A stretch of DNA of 64,000 nt from Methylobacterium fujisawaense. GTDB lineage: Bacteria > Pseudomonadota > Alphaproteobacteria > Rhizobiales > Beijerinckiaceae. This document shows, piece by piece, positions 16,919 through 25,617 of this stretch (within the stretch, counting starts at the first letter, position 1; each line of letters begins with the position of its first letter). Below the pieces are notes generated by a model, which was given only the letters and a program-made list of their open reading frames with translations, did no database searches and had not been told where the DNA came from. The translations under genes and the position numbers were made by a program. The stretch spans positions 558,001 through 622,000 of the forward strand of contig NZ_JACJIM010000001.1 of assembly GCF_014138435.1 (NCBI RefSeq), written 5' to 3'.

Positions 16919-16983
16919 CGTCGCAAGGCCCGCCTCAAACACGCGCGCGGCTTCCGTCCGCGACACCGCCCTCCTTCCGGCCG

Positions 16984-18747
16984 ATGGATAGAGTTATGCT
17001 GATCGATCAGCGACCGACGCGACCGCACATCTTCCTCAGTGCCTTCGACATGCACTGCGTCGTCCATCAGAACCCGGGCATGTGGCGGTATCCGGGAGAC
17101 CAGACGCACAATTACAAGGATATCGAATACTGGATCGAGCTGGCCCGCGTGCTGGAGCAGGGCGGTTTCGATGCGCTCTTCATCGCCGACGTTCTCGGCT
17201 TCTACGATGTCTATGGCGGCAACCGCGATGCGGCGCTGCGTACGGCCGCGCAGGCGCCGGTCGGCGATCCGCTCATGACCATCGCGGCCATGTCGGCAGC
17301 CACGACCCATCTGAGCTTCGGGGCCACCGTCTCGCTGACCTACGAGCTGCCCTACAAGTTCGCGAAGACGATGACCACCTTGGATCATCTGACGAAAGGT
17401 CGTGTCGCCTGGAATATCGTGACGTCTTACCAGCAGAGTGCGGCCGTCAATCTCGGACTCGACACGCAAATCGCCCATGACGAGCGCTACAACATGGCCG
17501 ACGAGTTCATGGAAGTCTGCTACAAATTGTGGGAAGGCTCCTGGGAGGACGACGCGGTGCGGCGCGATGTCGAGACCGGCCTCTACACCGACCCCTCCAA
17601 GGTTCACGACATTCGGCACGCGGGCAAATACTACAAGGTCCCGGGCGCACATCTGTGCGAGCCCTCCCCGCAGCGCACGCCCTTCCTGTTCCAGGCCGGC
17701 GCCTCCGCCCGGGGACGGAAGTTCGCCGCGCGCCACGCCGAGGCGGTCTTCCTCATCGGCACCAATCCCAAGGACACTCGCACCGTCGTCGATCAGTATC
17801 GGATGCTGGCGGCGGAGCAGGGCCGCGATCCGCGCAGCCTGAAGATCATCATCATGCTGACGCCGATCGTGGCGGAGACCGATGCAGCCGCCCAGGAGAA
17901 GCTCGCGTTGATCAAGTCGCGCGCGCAGGTCGATGCGGCCCTGGCGCTCTGGGGCGGCTGGACCGGCATCGACCTCTCCGGCGCGGATCCGGACAAGCCC
18001 CTCGATCAGTTCCAGGGGGACGGCATCCGGGCCTTCAGCGATATGCTGACGCGCGTGGACAGCGAACTCGTCTGGACGCCGCGGCGGCTCGCCGAGTGGC
18101 TCTGCGTGGGCGGGATGAGCGCGAGCTGTGTCGGGTCCCCCAGGACGATCGTCGATCATCTGGAAGAATGGCTCGACGTCGCCGACGTCGATGGATTCAA
18201 CATCGCCCGGGTGACGAATTACGGCACGTTCGAAGATTTCCGGGATCTGATCACCCCGGAGCTTCGGCGCCGCGGCCTGATCCCGGAGGATCGACCCGCC
18301 CGTCCTCAGACAGCCCGGGAGCGGGTCTACGGTCAGAGCCGCCTGCGCGACGATCATCCCGGCGCGGCCTTCAAGGTTGGCGCGGCCCAGGCGTCGGCTC
18401 GGCGCAGCGCGGGCCCGGTTACGCTGCGCACCTCACCCCGCAACGTCGGCCTTCTGGTCACGCTCAAGGCAAAGCCGGAGACGAAGGAGCAGCTGGAAAC
18501 GTGGCTGCATGACATGCAGCAATTCGCCGAGGATGAGGCGGGCACGATAACCTGGTACGCCTTCCAGATCGACGACCTGACCTTCGGCATCTACGACACG
18601 TTCCTCAGTCATGAGGGACGGGAGGATCACATCCACGGTCAGATCGTCAAATCATTGCGAACGCTGCAGCACGACATGCTGGAGAGCCCGCCCGACATCC
18701 GGCCCCTCGATCTCCTGTCCGTGAAGAGCTTCGCGCCGGGCCACTGA
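16984..18747 (+). CDS. FMN-dependent monooxygenase (NtaA/SnaA/DszA family) fused to a C-terminal ABM domain
   Basis: A 587-residue two-domain protein. Residues ~10-440 are a bacterial-luciferase-like TIM barrel of the NtaA/SnaA/DszA group: MWRYPGDQTHNYKDIEYWIE, ADVLGFYDVYGG, the barrel strand LTKGRVAWNIVTSYQQSAAV, and GKYYKVPGAHLCEPSPQRTP. These enzymes use FMNH2 supplied by a separate reductase to oxidise C-S or C-N bonds (dibenzothiophene sulfone, nitrilotriacetate). From ~487 the chain becomes an ABM domain (VGLLVTLKAKPETKEQLETW, then GTITWYAFQIDDLTFGIYDT), homologous to the separate 117-residue protein just upstream. The fusion is unusual for this family, which normally ends near residue 450. 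No flavin reductase gene is adjacent. Substrate unknown. Confidence 0.87.
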   Translation: MDRVMLIDQRPTRPHIFLSAFDMHCVVHQNPGMWRYPGDQTHNYKDIEYWIELARVLEQGGFDALFIADVLGFYDVYGGNRDAALRTAAQAPVGDPLMTIAAMSAATTHLSFGATVSLTYELPYKFAKTMTTLDHLTKGRVAWNIVTSYQQSAAVNLGLDTQIAHDERYNMADEFMEVCYKLWEGSWEDDAVRRDVETGLYTDPSKVHDIRHAGKYYKVPGAHLCEPSPQRTPFLFQAGASARGRKFAARHAEAVFLIGTNPKDTRTVVDQYRMLAAEQGRDPRSLKIIIMLTPIVAETDAAAQEKLALIKSRAQVDAALALWGGWTGIDLSGADPDKPLDQFQGDGIRAFSDMLTRVDSELVWTPRRLAEWLCVGGMSASCVGSPRTIVDHLEEWLDVADVDGFNIARVTNYGTFEDFRDLITPELRRRGLIPEDRPARPQTARERVYGQSRLRDDHPGAAFKVGAAQASARRSAGPVTLRTSPRNVGLLVTLKAKPETKEQLETWLHDMQQFAEDEAGTITWYAFQIDDLTFGIYDTFLSHEGREDHIHGQIVKSLRTLQHDMLESPPDIRPLDLLSVKSFAPGH

Positions 18748-18945
18748 GAATCGGTCCGCGTTCGGCAATCCCGCCGGCGCAGCAGACGTCGCGCTCCCCC
18801 CGGCCGACGAACCTCGCGCCTGTCCGGGACCGCCTGAGTGAAAGGCATCGGACGGCGGCAAGGCACGTGAGCCGGGCCGCCCCTCTCCGTAAGCCTTGGT
18901 TGTTGACGGCCCGTCATCGCAACGCCTAATACGTATAGCACAGGC

Positions 18946-18951
18946 TATAAT
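18946..18951 (+). promoter_or_regulatory. TATAAT -10 box close to the start of the outer-membrane gene
   Basis: A consensus TATAAT ends nine bases before the ATG at 18960, which would place the transcription start almost on the start codon. Either the mRNA is leaderless or translation begins slightly downstream at the ATG of 18966. No good -35 hexamer is found 17 bases upstream, so this is tentative. Confidence 0.35.
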
Positions 18952-18959
18952 GATGGGTC

Positions 18960-19889
18960 ATGGCTATGCGGCAGACGTCCGCCCGACATCGGTCGCCGGT
19001 GTCAGGCCCCCTCCTGTGCGGGCTCGCGGTGATGCTCGGGCAGCTCACGGCACCGGCGCTTGCGCAGACCCTTCCCACCGCCGCCGAGAACCTGACGCCC
19101 GGCGACCTCGACAGCGAGCATCTGTTCGGGTTCACGGAAGGCAGCGACCTCGGCGTACCCGGGGAAGTCGAGCTGGAATGGGAGACGAGCGGGCGCCTGG
19201 GCAAGCGCCTGGGCCGTTTCCTGGCCGTCGACAGCGGGCTCGCTCTGAAGGTCCCACTCACCCGCGACTTCCGCCTGGCGCCGGGGATCACCTTCAACGC
19301 CTACGATATCGGCGTGCCCGGCGACCCGACCCGGACCACGGGCGGGTTCAACGGCGGCTTCCTCGAAACCCGTCTGCGTCTGCTGGACCGCCGCACCGCG
19401 CCCTTCGGCCTGACCCTCAACCTCGTGCCGGGATACGGGACCGTAGACGGGGGATCAGGCGCACCGGCCAGCAGCTTCGGCACCGAGGTCGGGCTTTTGG
19501 CCGACCGCGAGGTCATCCCTGACATGCTGATCGCTGCGGTCAACGTCGGCTTCGCATTCTCATCGGTCCGGATGAACGCGACGGACGCGCGCGTGGCTGG
19601 GTCAGGCGTCGAGGTCGCCGGCGCCTTGGCCTACCGCGTGCAACCGGGTTACTTCCTCGGCGGCGAGGTCCGTTATGCCTGGACCTATGATGGCCTGACG
19701 CTGGACCGGCTCGCGGGTCAGGCCGCGTATCTCGGGCCTACGGCCTATGTGACCCTGTCGCCGCATGCCTGGGCCTCATTCACCTGGAGCTTCCAGATCG
19801 CCGGGCAGTCGGCGGGTGAGCCCGGTCCGCTCGATTTGTCCAGCTTCGACCGTCATCAGATGCGACTGCGTGTCGGTTACAGCTTTTGA
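18960..19889 (+). CDS. Predicted outer-membrane beta-barrel protein
   Basis: A 309-residue exported protein. Residues 1-35 form a signal peptide (LLCGLAVMLGQLTAPALAQT, cleavage at ALA-Q). The body alternates short beta strands with turns (VELEWETSGRLGKRLGRFLA, ETRLRLLDRRTAPFGLTLNL, YFLGGEVRYAWTYDG), and the last residues MRLRVGYSF end in aromatic Phe, the outer-membrane barrel insertion signal. I do not recognise a specific family; an MtrB/porin-like or uncharacterised barrel is likely. Monocistronic; no ribosome site is obvious at either candidate ATG. Confidence 0.78.
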   Translation: MAMRQTSARHRSPVSGPLLCGLAVMLGQLTAPALAQTLPTAAENLTPGDLDSEHLFGFTEGSDLGVPGEVELEWETSGRLGKRLGRFLAVDSGLALKVPLTRDFRLAPGITFNAYDIGVPGDPTRTTGGFNGGFLETRLRLLDRRTAPFGLTLNLVPGYGTVDGGSGAPASSFGTEVGLLADREVIPDMLIAAVNVGFAFSSVRMNATDARVAGSGVEVAGALAYRVQPGYFLGGEVRYAWTYDGLTLDRLAGQAAYLGPTAYVTLSPHAWASFTWSFQIAGQSAGEPGPLDLSSFDRHQMRLRVGYSF

Positions 19890-20205
19890 TCGCGGCCAGG
19901 GCAAACGCGCAGCGAGGCTCCACCCACGCCTTCGCGGACAAAGGTGACGCCGTTCACCCTTGTTGTGCCGCGTGATGCCGCCCGCGCACCCCGCCGGGTT
20001 CGTCGCACGGCCGACGAACAGCTCCTCGGGAGATCGGAGATCTATCGGACGTCCGACTCGGGCCGGGAGGGCAATAGCCGCTTTGGGTGGATCTCAGCTG
20101 CTCCGCTTTCGAACGGCAACGCATCGACGCGGACCTCGCCTTGCCACTCGCTGACGCCCCACCCCGGCCTCTCGGCGCGTCCGGTCATAGGATACGCGAC
20201 CCAAG
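19890..20205. other. Intergenic stretch without a recognised gene
   Basis: This 316-base gap lies between two convergent genes (outer-membrane protein and TetR regulator). I see no protein-like ORF and no strong terminator hairpin in it. Confidence 0.5.
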
Positions 20206-20769
20206 TCACGGGATAAGGCCGCTCTCCCGGTAAGCCGCAATGACATCGGTGTAGTGGGCGACTTCGTCTCGGCCGTGCGCGATCATCTGCGCGCCCGATA
20301 CCGCCGCGAAGATGGCCTTCGCCCGCCGCCGGATCTCCTCGGGGGCATCCCCCTCCCCCGGGACCAGCACCCGCGCGATCCAGCGCTCGTTCATCTCGCC
20401 CCACCGGACGACTTCGGTCCGGACCTCGGCAGGGAGGTCGTTCCGTTCCGCCGCCAGCATCCCGGCCAAGCACATGCGGTTGCCGTTCAGCAACGTGTCC
20501 CGGAACACGTCGGTGTACCGCCGCATCACGGTCGTGCGGTCCGTGGCGTCGTTCAGGACCTCGTCGAGGTAGCGCTCGTAGCGATCGATGTAGCGCCTCA
20601 CGATCGCCTCGACCAACGCACCCTTCGTCGGAAAGTAGTAGTGGATGCTGGCGCTCTTGATCCCGACTGTTTTGGCGAGCTCACGGAAGCTGAGTCCGCT
20701 GTATCCGAGATCCTGCACGGTCAGCCGCGCGGCCTCCATGATCCGGTCCCGCATCGTGTCGCCACTCAT
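20206..20769 (-). CDS. TetR/AcrR family transcriptional regulator (controls the divergent GST gene)
   Basis: A 187-residue repressor. The N-terminal HTH is LGYSGLSFRELAKTVGIKSA followed by SIHYYFPTKGALVEAIVRRY, the canonical TetR DNA-binding segment. The C-terminal domain (~60-187) holds AGMLAAERNDLPAEVRTEV and AHYTDVIAAYRESG and would bind an unknown small-molecule inducer. It is divergent from a glutathione S-transferase gene across a 110-base spacer that carries two copies of a near-palindromic site, so it probably represses itself and the GST. Confidence 0.92.
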   Translation of the reverse strand: MSGDTMRDRIMEAARLTVQDLGYSGLSFRELAKTVGIKSASIHYYFPTKGALVEAIVRRYIDRYERYLDEVLNDATDRTTVMRRYTDVFRDTLLNGNRMCLAGMLAAERNDLPAEVRTEVVRWGEMNERWIARVLVPGEGDAPEEIRRRAKAIFAAVSGAQMIAHGRDEVAHYTDVIAAYRESGLIP

Positions 20770-20781
20770 CTCGGCCCCCTG

Positions 20782-20860
20782 CTACCTGACGCCAGATAGG
20801 CTTTGACAAGCGATGCGTGAAGCTCCTATTCCGACCGTACCTACCTGACGCACGGTAGGT
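20782..20860. promoter_or_regulatory. Twin TetR operators flanking the GST promoter
   Basis: Two related 19-bp sites occur: CTACCTGACGCCAGATAGG at 20782-20800 and CTACCTGACGCACGGTAGG at 20841-20859. The second extends to perfect arms ACCTACC/GGTAGGT (20839-20845, 20854-20860). Between them lie TTGACA (20803-20808) and a plausible -10 TATTCC (20827-20832, 18-base spacer) reading toward the GST. The first copy overlaps the expected regulator promoter and the second the GST transcription start. Confidence 0.7.
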
Positions 20861-20879
20861 GCCCGTGGAGGACGCTACG

Positions 20880-21578
20880 ATGACGGACAAGCCCCGCCTC
20901 TTCTCCTCGCCCTCGGCCTTCCCCAACCCCCAGCGCGTGCGCCTCTTTCTGCACGAGAAGGGCATCGCCGATCAGTTCGATGAGGTCATCTACGACATGG
21001 CCCCCGGTGGAGAGCAGCGGGGCTGGCAACACCTCAAGATGAATCCCTGGGGCGAGACGCCGACCCTACGCCTCGCCGACGGCGAGATCCTGTCCGAGAC
21101 GACCGCCATCGTGCGCTACCTCGACCAAGCCTTCCCCGGCCGCCGCATCCTGGGCGAAACCCCGATGGCGCAGGGCCTGGACGCGATGTGGGACAGCCGC
21201 ATCTGGGTCCACATCCTCTATCGCATCACCACGATGTTCCACGTCCTGCACCGTGGGCTGGGTCCGAAGCTCGAACTGACGCACAATCCGGCCTGGGGTG
21301 AGCACTGCCGCAAGGAGGCGCTGGCTCACGCGGGGCTCGTGGACCGGCACCTGTCGGACGGCCGCGCCTGGATGTTGGGCGGGGATGCGCCGACCTTCTC
21401 GGACATCACGCTGGCGACGGCGGTGGCTTTCTCGAAATTCCCCGTCTGCGCCACGCCCCTGGACGAGCGGTTCGAGCACCTCGATGCCTTCTGGCGGCGA
21501 TGGCAGGAGCGCCCGGCGTTTCGAGCGGCCTACGCCGATCGCAGCAGCGGCGTGCCGGAGCTGGACGACCGTCAGTAA
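20880..21578 (+). CDS. Glutathione S-transferase family protein
   Basis: A 232-residue cytosolic GST. The N-terminal thioredoxin-like domain shows FSSPSAFPNPQRVRLFLHEK and the glutathione-binding NPWGETPTLRL with downstream LSETTAIVRYLD (Glu/Ser-Glu contacts). The helical C-terminal domain contains GDAPTFSDITLATAVAFSKF, the N-capping box and Asp of the GST fold. A catalytic Ser near residue 10 is plausible. The ATG at 20880 follows GGAGG. It is expressed from a promoter bracketed by TetR operators, which suggests induction by an electrophilic compound. Confidence 0.92.
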   Translation: MTDKPRLFSSPSAFPNPQRVRLFLHEKGIADQFDEVIYDMAPGGEQRGWQHLKMNPWGETPTLRLADGEILSETTAIVRYLDQAFPGRRILGETPMAQGLDAMWDSRIWVHILYRITTMFHVLHRGLGPKLELTHNPAWGEHCRKEALAHAGLVDRHLSDGRAWMLGGDAPTFSDITLATAVAFSKFPVCATPLDERFEHLDAFWRRWQERPAFRAAYADRSSGVPELDDRQ

Positions 21579-22131
21579 TCCCGGCGCGTGATACGGCGGT
21601 GATGGGGACCGGCCCGATCGCGAATGCCTCGGCGATCGGGGCCGATCTACCCTCCCAAGGGAACGGCGAAGCGTCCGCTCCGGACGTGATGTCTGCAATT
21701 CCGGGTGTGGAACGGCACCTGGCGGCCGCTTTCCACCGCGAGCCGAAGTTGACGGATGCGGGGCTGCTTTCGGGCTCGGCCGACGGCCGTCCCGGCGGCC
21801 GGCATGGGTCGGAGGCGGATGCCCCCTTCGGCGCGACGCGCCAGGGGCCGCGCCCCGATCCAAGCCGAAGCTGCCGGCTGACCGACAAGGGGCCGCGCCC
21901 CGGAAGCGGCGACGGCGTTCCGCACGGCCGACAGGGGGCGAAAGCGGGCCGGCCGGTGCGGATGGATATGCGACGGGCTGCTTCTCAGCTGCCACCGTAT
22001 CGAGGCGGAATTCGTAATCCCGCCTGGCGTAATTGCCAGATCCCGCACCTGTCGATCTGCGAGGCGACAGGAACAATCATCCGCCCGAACAGATGCCATC
22101 TTGCGCACACCGCGCAAACGGAGCTGCTCGC
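21579..22131. repeat. Intergenic region with duplicated GC-palindromes
   Basis: This 553-base gap contains no ORF that looks like a protein. A 15-base sequence AGGGGCCGCGCCCCG, itself a hairpin (GGGGC/GCCCC), occurs at 21843-21857 and again at 21888-21902. The last ~80 bases before the catalase start should hold its promoter; no consensus boxes are clear. Confidence 0.45.
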
Positions 22132-23046
22132 ATGTTCATGAAGCTCGACCGCCTTCAGGCTGAACTGCCCCAGCCGAAGAAGCCCGATCCCAACGCCGCT
22201 GCCGCCCTGCAGGAGCTGCTCGGCGGAAAATACGGCGAGATGTCGACGCTCGGAAACTACATGTTCCAAAGCTTCAACTTCCGCAACAAGTCGAAGCTGC
22301 GCCCTTTCTACAGCCTGGTATCGAGCATCTTCGCGGAGGAACTCGGGCATGTCGAGCTGGTCTCGACCGGCATCGCCATGCTGAACAACGGTCCGGGTGA
22401 CGACACCGAGGAGGTCGACGTCTCCAAGGCCCCCTTCCACGACATGCAGGACATCCGGCTGGCCGGCAGCTTCCTGTCGAACGGCGGCGGCGCGACACCT
22501 GTCAACTCGAACGCCCAGTCGTGGAACGTCGACATGGTCACGACCACGGGCAACATCATCATCGACCTGCTGCACAACTTCCACTTGGAGTGCGGCGCCC
22601 GCCTGCACAAGCTGCGCGTCTACGAGACCCTGACGGACCCGACCGGTCGCGAGGTCTGCGGCTATCTCCTGGTGCGCGGCTCGGTCCACGCCCACGCCTA
22701 CGCGCTGGCGCTCAAGAAGCTCACCGGCGTCGAGATCGAGAAGATGCTGCCCACGCCGAACATCGTCCTCGACAAGATACCGGAATGCCAGAAATACCTG
22801 CAGGAGGGCTCGCACCGGCGCCTCTACCGGTTCAGCCCCGACGACTACAAGGAAGCGGCGGGCGTGTGGTCGAACGACGAGGTGGCGCTGCCCGGCGATC
22901 CGCCCGGCAACCTGGAAGTGGTGGACGGTCTGCCCGAAGGTGGCAAGATCCCCGAGCTCGACGGCAATTACGGGGCATTCGCGCCTAACTACGCGCCCCA
23001 GGAGATCTTCGAGATCGCGAGCAAGCTCTACAAGAAGAGCCGCTGA
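22132..23046 (+). CDS. Manganese (non-heme) catalase
   Basis: A 304-residue protein that dismutates hydrogen peroxide with a di-manganese centre. Probable ligands fall at expected places: Glu36 in KYGEMSTLGNYMFQSFNF, Glu70 and His73 in FAEELGHVELVST, then the Glu of LECGARLHKLRVYE and a His in RGSVHAHAYALAL. The C-terminal tail (DGLPEGGKIPELDGNY) wraps the hexamer in relatives. The length is close to that of Mn-catalase and the GGAG site nine bases before the ATG at 22132 supports the start; ATG 22138 is an alternative. Regulation is not evident. Confidence 0.93.
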   Translation: MFMKLDRLQAELPQPKKPDPNAAAALQELLGGKYGEMSTLGNYMFQSFNFRNKSKLRPFYSLVSSIFAEELGHVELVSTGIAMLNNGPGDDTEEVDVSKAPFHDMQDIRLAGSFLSNGGGATPVNSNAQSWNVDMVTTTGNIIIDLLHNFHLECGARLHKLRVYETLTDPTGREVCGYLLVRGSVHAHAYALALKKLTGVEIEKMLPTPNIVLDKIPECQKYLQEGSHRRLYRFSPDDYKEAAGVWSNDEVALPGDPPGNLEVVDGLPEGGKIPELDGNYGAFAPNYAPQEIFEIASKLYKKSR

Positions 23047-23068
23047 ACGGACGACGGTGGATGGAGAT

Positions 23069-23096
23069 CGCCCCGCGGATGCGATGCCGCGGGGCG
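23069..23096 (+). terminator. Hairpin after the manganese catalase gene
   Basis: A perfect 10-bp stem, CGCCCCGCGG (23069-23078) with CCGCGGGGCG (23087-23096), closes an 8-base loop 23 bases after the stop. There is no U-tract. The remainder of the 308-base gap to 23355 shows nothing recognisable beyond the ribosome site of the next gene. Confidence 0.55.
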
Positions 23097-23354
23097 CGGA
23101 GGCTCTCTCGGCGGCTCTCTCGAAGGCCTCTGCCGCTCGGACGGCCGAGCCGTTGGCGTTCAGACCCCGGGCGCGGTGCGCCCGGCCCGGATGCCCCTGG
23201 ACGGCGGGGTGACGCAGATCCCGGGATCACCGCGCCGTTCTGCCCCGCAACACAGCCCTCGCCCTGCCGCCCTGCGCCCCGGGTGCCTTGCATCCCGGCG
23301 CCGGGCGGGACACATCCCGTCACCCGAACGTGACGGGACCCGACGGGAGAGACA

Positions 23355-25490
23355 ATGACGGAGATCGGCCACGGCTTGCTCGCTCACCGGTCCGGCGCGC
23401 CGGTCGCCGAGGTCCGGCCGCGACGCTTCAGCGTCCACGGGCAGGAGATCACCGACGATTACGCCTGGCTGAAGGCCGAGAACTGGCAGACGGTCCTCAA
23501 GGACCCGTCGGCGCTGCCCGACGACATCGCCGCCTACCTGAAGGCCGAGAACGCCTTCGCCGAACAGGCGCTCGCCGGGAGCACGGAGCTGCGGCGGCAG
23601 CTGGTCGCCGAGATGCGCGGGCGCATCCAGGAGGACGAGAGCGGCGTCCCGGAGCCGGACGGGCCCTTCGCCTACTACACCCGCCATCGCGCGGGCGGCC
23701 AGCACCCGCTGATCTGCCGGCGGCCGGCCACGTCGCCCGACGTGCCCGAAACGGGGCCGGACCCGGACGAGACGATCCTCATCGACGGCGACCGCGAGGG
23801 CGAGGGCCTGCCGTTCTTCGAGATCGCCGCCGCGGTGCATTCCGACGACCACCAACGACTCGCCTGGAGCGCCGACACCAAGGGCTCGGAACTCTACACG
23901 ATCCGGGTGCGCGACGTCGCCACCGGCCTCGATCTCGACGACCGGGTCGACGCGACCTCCGGCGAGGCGGTCTGGGCCGCGGACGGGGCAAGCTTCTGGT
24001 ACGTGGCGGTGGACGCCAACCACCGGCCCGCGAAGGTCATGCGGCACCGCATCGGCACGGGGCAGAGCGAGGACGAGACCGTCTACACGGAAGCCGATGC
24101 CGGCTACTTCGTCCATATCGGCAAGACCCAGTCCGGCGCCTTCCTCGACGTGACGGTGAGCGACCATGAGACCTCCGAGGTCCGGCTCCTCGACCGGCAC
24201 GCGGAGGACGCCCCCTTGCGCCTCGTCGAGCCGCGCACGCCGCTGCTGATCTACGGGGTCGAGCATCGCGGCGACCGGCTGTTCATCCGCACCAACGCGG
24301 ACGGCGCCGAGGACTTCAAGATCGTCACCGCGCCGCTGGACGATCCGGGCCGCGCCCGCTGGACCGACCTCGTGCCGCACCGGGCCGGGGTGATGATCCG
24401 CCACCTGCACCTGCTCACCGGCCACCTGATCCGTCTGGAGATCGAGAACGCCAAGCCGCGGATCGTCGTGCGCGACTTGGCCGACGGCGCCGAGCACACG
24501 GTCGCCTTCGAGGAGGAAGCCTATTCCCTCGGCCTGCGCGCCGGCCTCGCCTTCGACACGGCCACGATCCGCTTCGTCTACGCGTCGATGACGACCCCGT
24601 CGGAGACCTGGGACTACGACTGCGCGGCCCGCACGCGGGTCCTGCGCAAGCGTCAGGCGGTGCCGAGCGGCCACGATCCGGCCGCCTACGTGACCCGGCG
24701 GCTCTTCGCCACCGCCCCCGACGGCGCGCAGGTGCCGATCTCGCTGCTGCACCGGCGGGATCTCGTCCTCGACGGCAGCGCGCCGCTGCTGCTCTACGGC
24801 TACGGCTCCTACGGCACGCTGATGCCGGCGGCGTTCCGCACGAACCTGCTGAGCCTCGTCGACCGCGGCTTCGTCTACGCGATCGCCCATATCCGCGGCG
24901 GCACCGAGAAGGGCTGGCGCTGGTACCTCGACGGCAAGCGCGAGAAGAAGCCCAACACCTTCACGGACTTCATCGCCTGCGCCCGGGCCCTGATCGCGGC
25001 GCGCTACACCGCCGAGAAGCGCATCGTGGCCCATGGCGGATCGGCGGGCGGGATGCTGATGGGGGCGGTGGCCAACCTCGCGCCGGAGCTGTTCGCCGGG
25101 ATCGTCGCCGACGTGCCCTTCGTCGACGTGCTCAACACCATGCTCGACGCGGAGCTGCCCCTGACCCCGCCGGAATGGCCCGAATGGGGCAACCCGGGGG
25201 AGAGCGAGGCCGCCTTCCGGACGATCCTGTCGTACTCGCCCTACGACAACGTCGCCGCCAAGGACTATCCGGCGATCCTGGCGCTCGGCGGGCTCACCGA
25301 CCCGCGGGTGACCTACTGGGAGCCGGCCAAGTGGGTCGCGCGGCTGCGCGCCACCATGACGGGCGGCGGGCCGGTGCTCCTGCGGATCAACATGGAGGCC
25401 GGCCATGGCGGCGCCGCCGGCCGGTTCGACCGGCTGGAGGAGGTGGCGCTGATCTACGCCTTCGCGCTCATGGCGGTGGGGAAGGCTTGA
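23355..25490 (+). CDS. ptrB: Oligopeptidase B (S9A prolyl-oligopeptidase family)
   Basis: A 711-residue serine peptidase that cleaves short peptides after basic residues. An N-terminal beta-propeller (~80-420) gates access to the alpha/beta-hydrolase domain (1-75 and ~430-711). The opening RRFSVHGQEITDDYAWLKAE is typical. The catalytic triad is Ser563 in HGGSAGG, Asp649 in GGLTDPRV and His684 in EAGHGGAAGR. Spacing matches the E. coli enzyme. Substrate-recognition segments YGYGSYG and FVYAIAHIRGG are intact. GGAGAGACA precedes the ATG. It is convergent with the AsmA gene. Confidence 0.94.
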   Translation: MTEIGHGLLAHRSGAPVAEVRPRRFSVHGQEITDDYAWLKAENWQTVLKDPSALPDDIAAYLKAENAFAEQALAGSTELRRQLVAEMRGRIQEDESGVPEPDGPFAYYTRHRAGGQHPLICRRPATSPDVPETGPDPDETILIDGDREGEGLPFFEIAAAVHSDDHQRLAWSADTKGSELYTIRVRDVATGLDLDDRVDATSGEAVWAADGASFWYVAVDANHRPAKVMRHRIGTGQSEDETVYTEADAGYFVHIGKTQSGAFLDVTVSDHETSEVRLLDRHAEDAPLRLVEPRTPLLIYGVEHRGDRLFIRTNADGAEDFKIVTAPLDDPGRARWTDLVPHRAGVMIRHLHLLTGHLIRLEIENAKPRIVVRDLADGAEHTVAFEEEAYSLGLRAGLAFDTATIRFVYASMTTPSETWDYDCAARTRVLRKRQAVPSGHDPAAYVTRRLFATAPDGAQVPISLLHRRDLVLDGSAPLLLYGYGSYGTLMPAAFRTNLLSLVDRGFVYAIAHIRGGTEKGWRWYLDGKREKKPNTFTDFIACARALIAARYTAEKRIVAHGGSAGGMLMGAVANLAPELFAGIVADVPFVDVLNTMLDAELPLTPPEWPEWGNPGESEAAFRTILSYSPYDNVAAKDYPAILALGGLTDPRVTYWEPAKWVARLRATMTGGGPVLLRINMEAGHGGAAGRFDRLEEVALIYAFALMAVGKA

Positions 25491-25617
25491 GCGCCGTCGT
25501 CCGTGCGGGCGCATGGCCCATGACGGCGATGACGGGGCCATGACGGGGCGCGGCGCCTGAGGCGTTCAGAGGGGCCGGTCCCACGGAGATGGGAGCTGCC
25601 TCAGGATGCGGCCGGCC

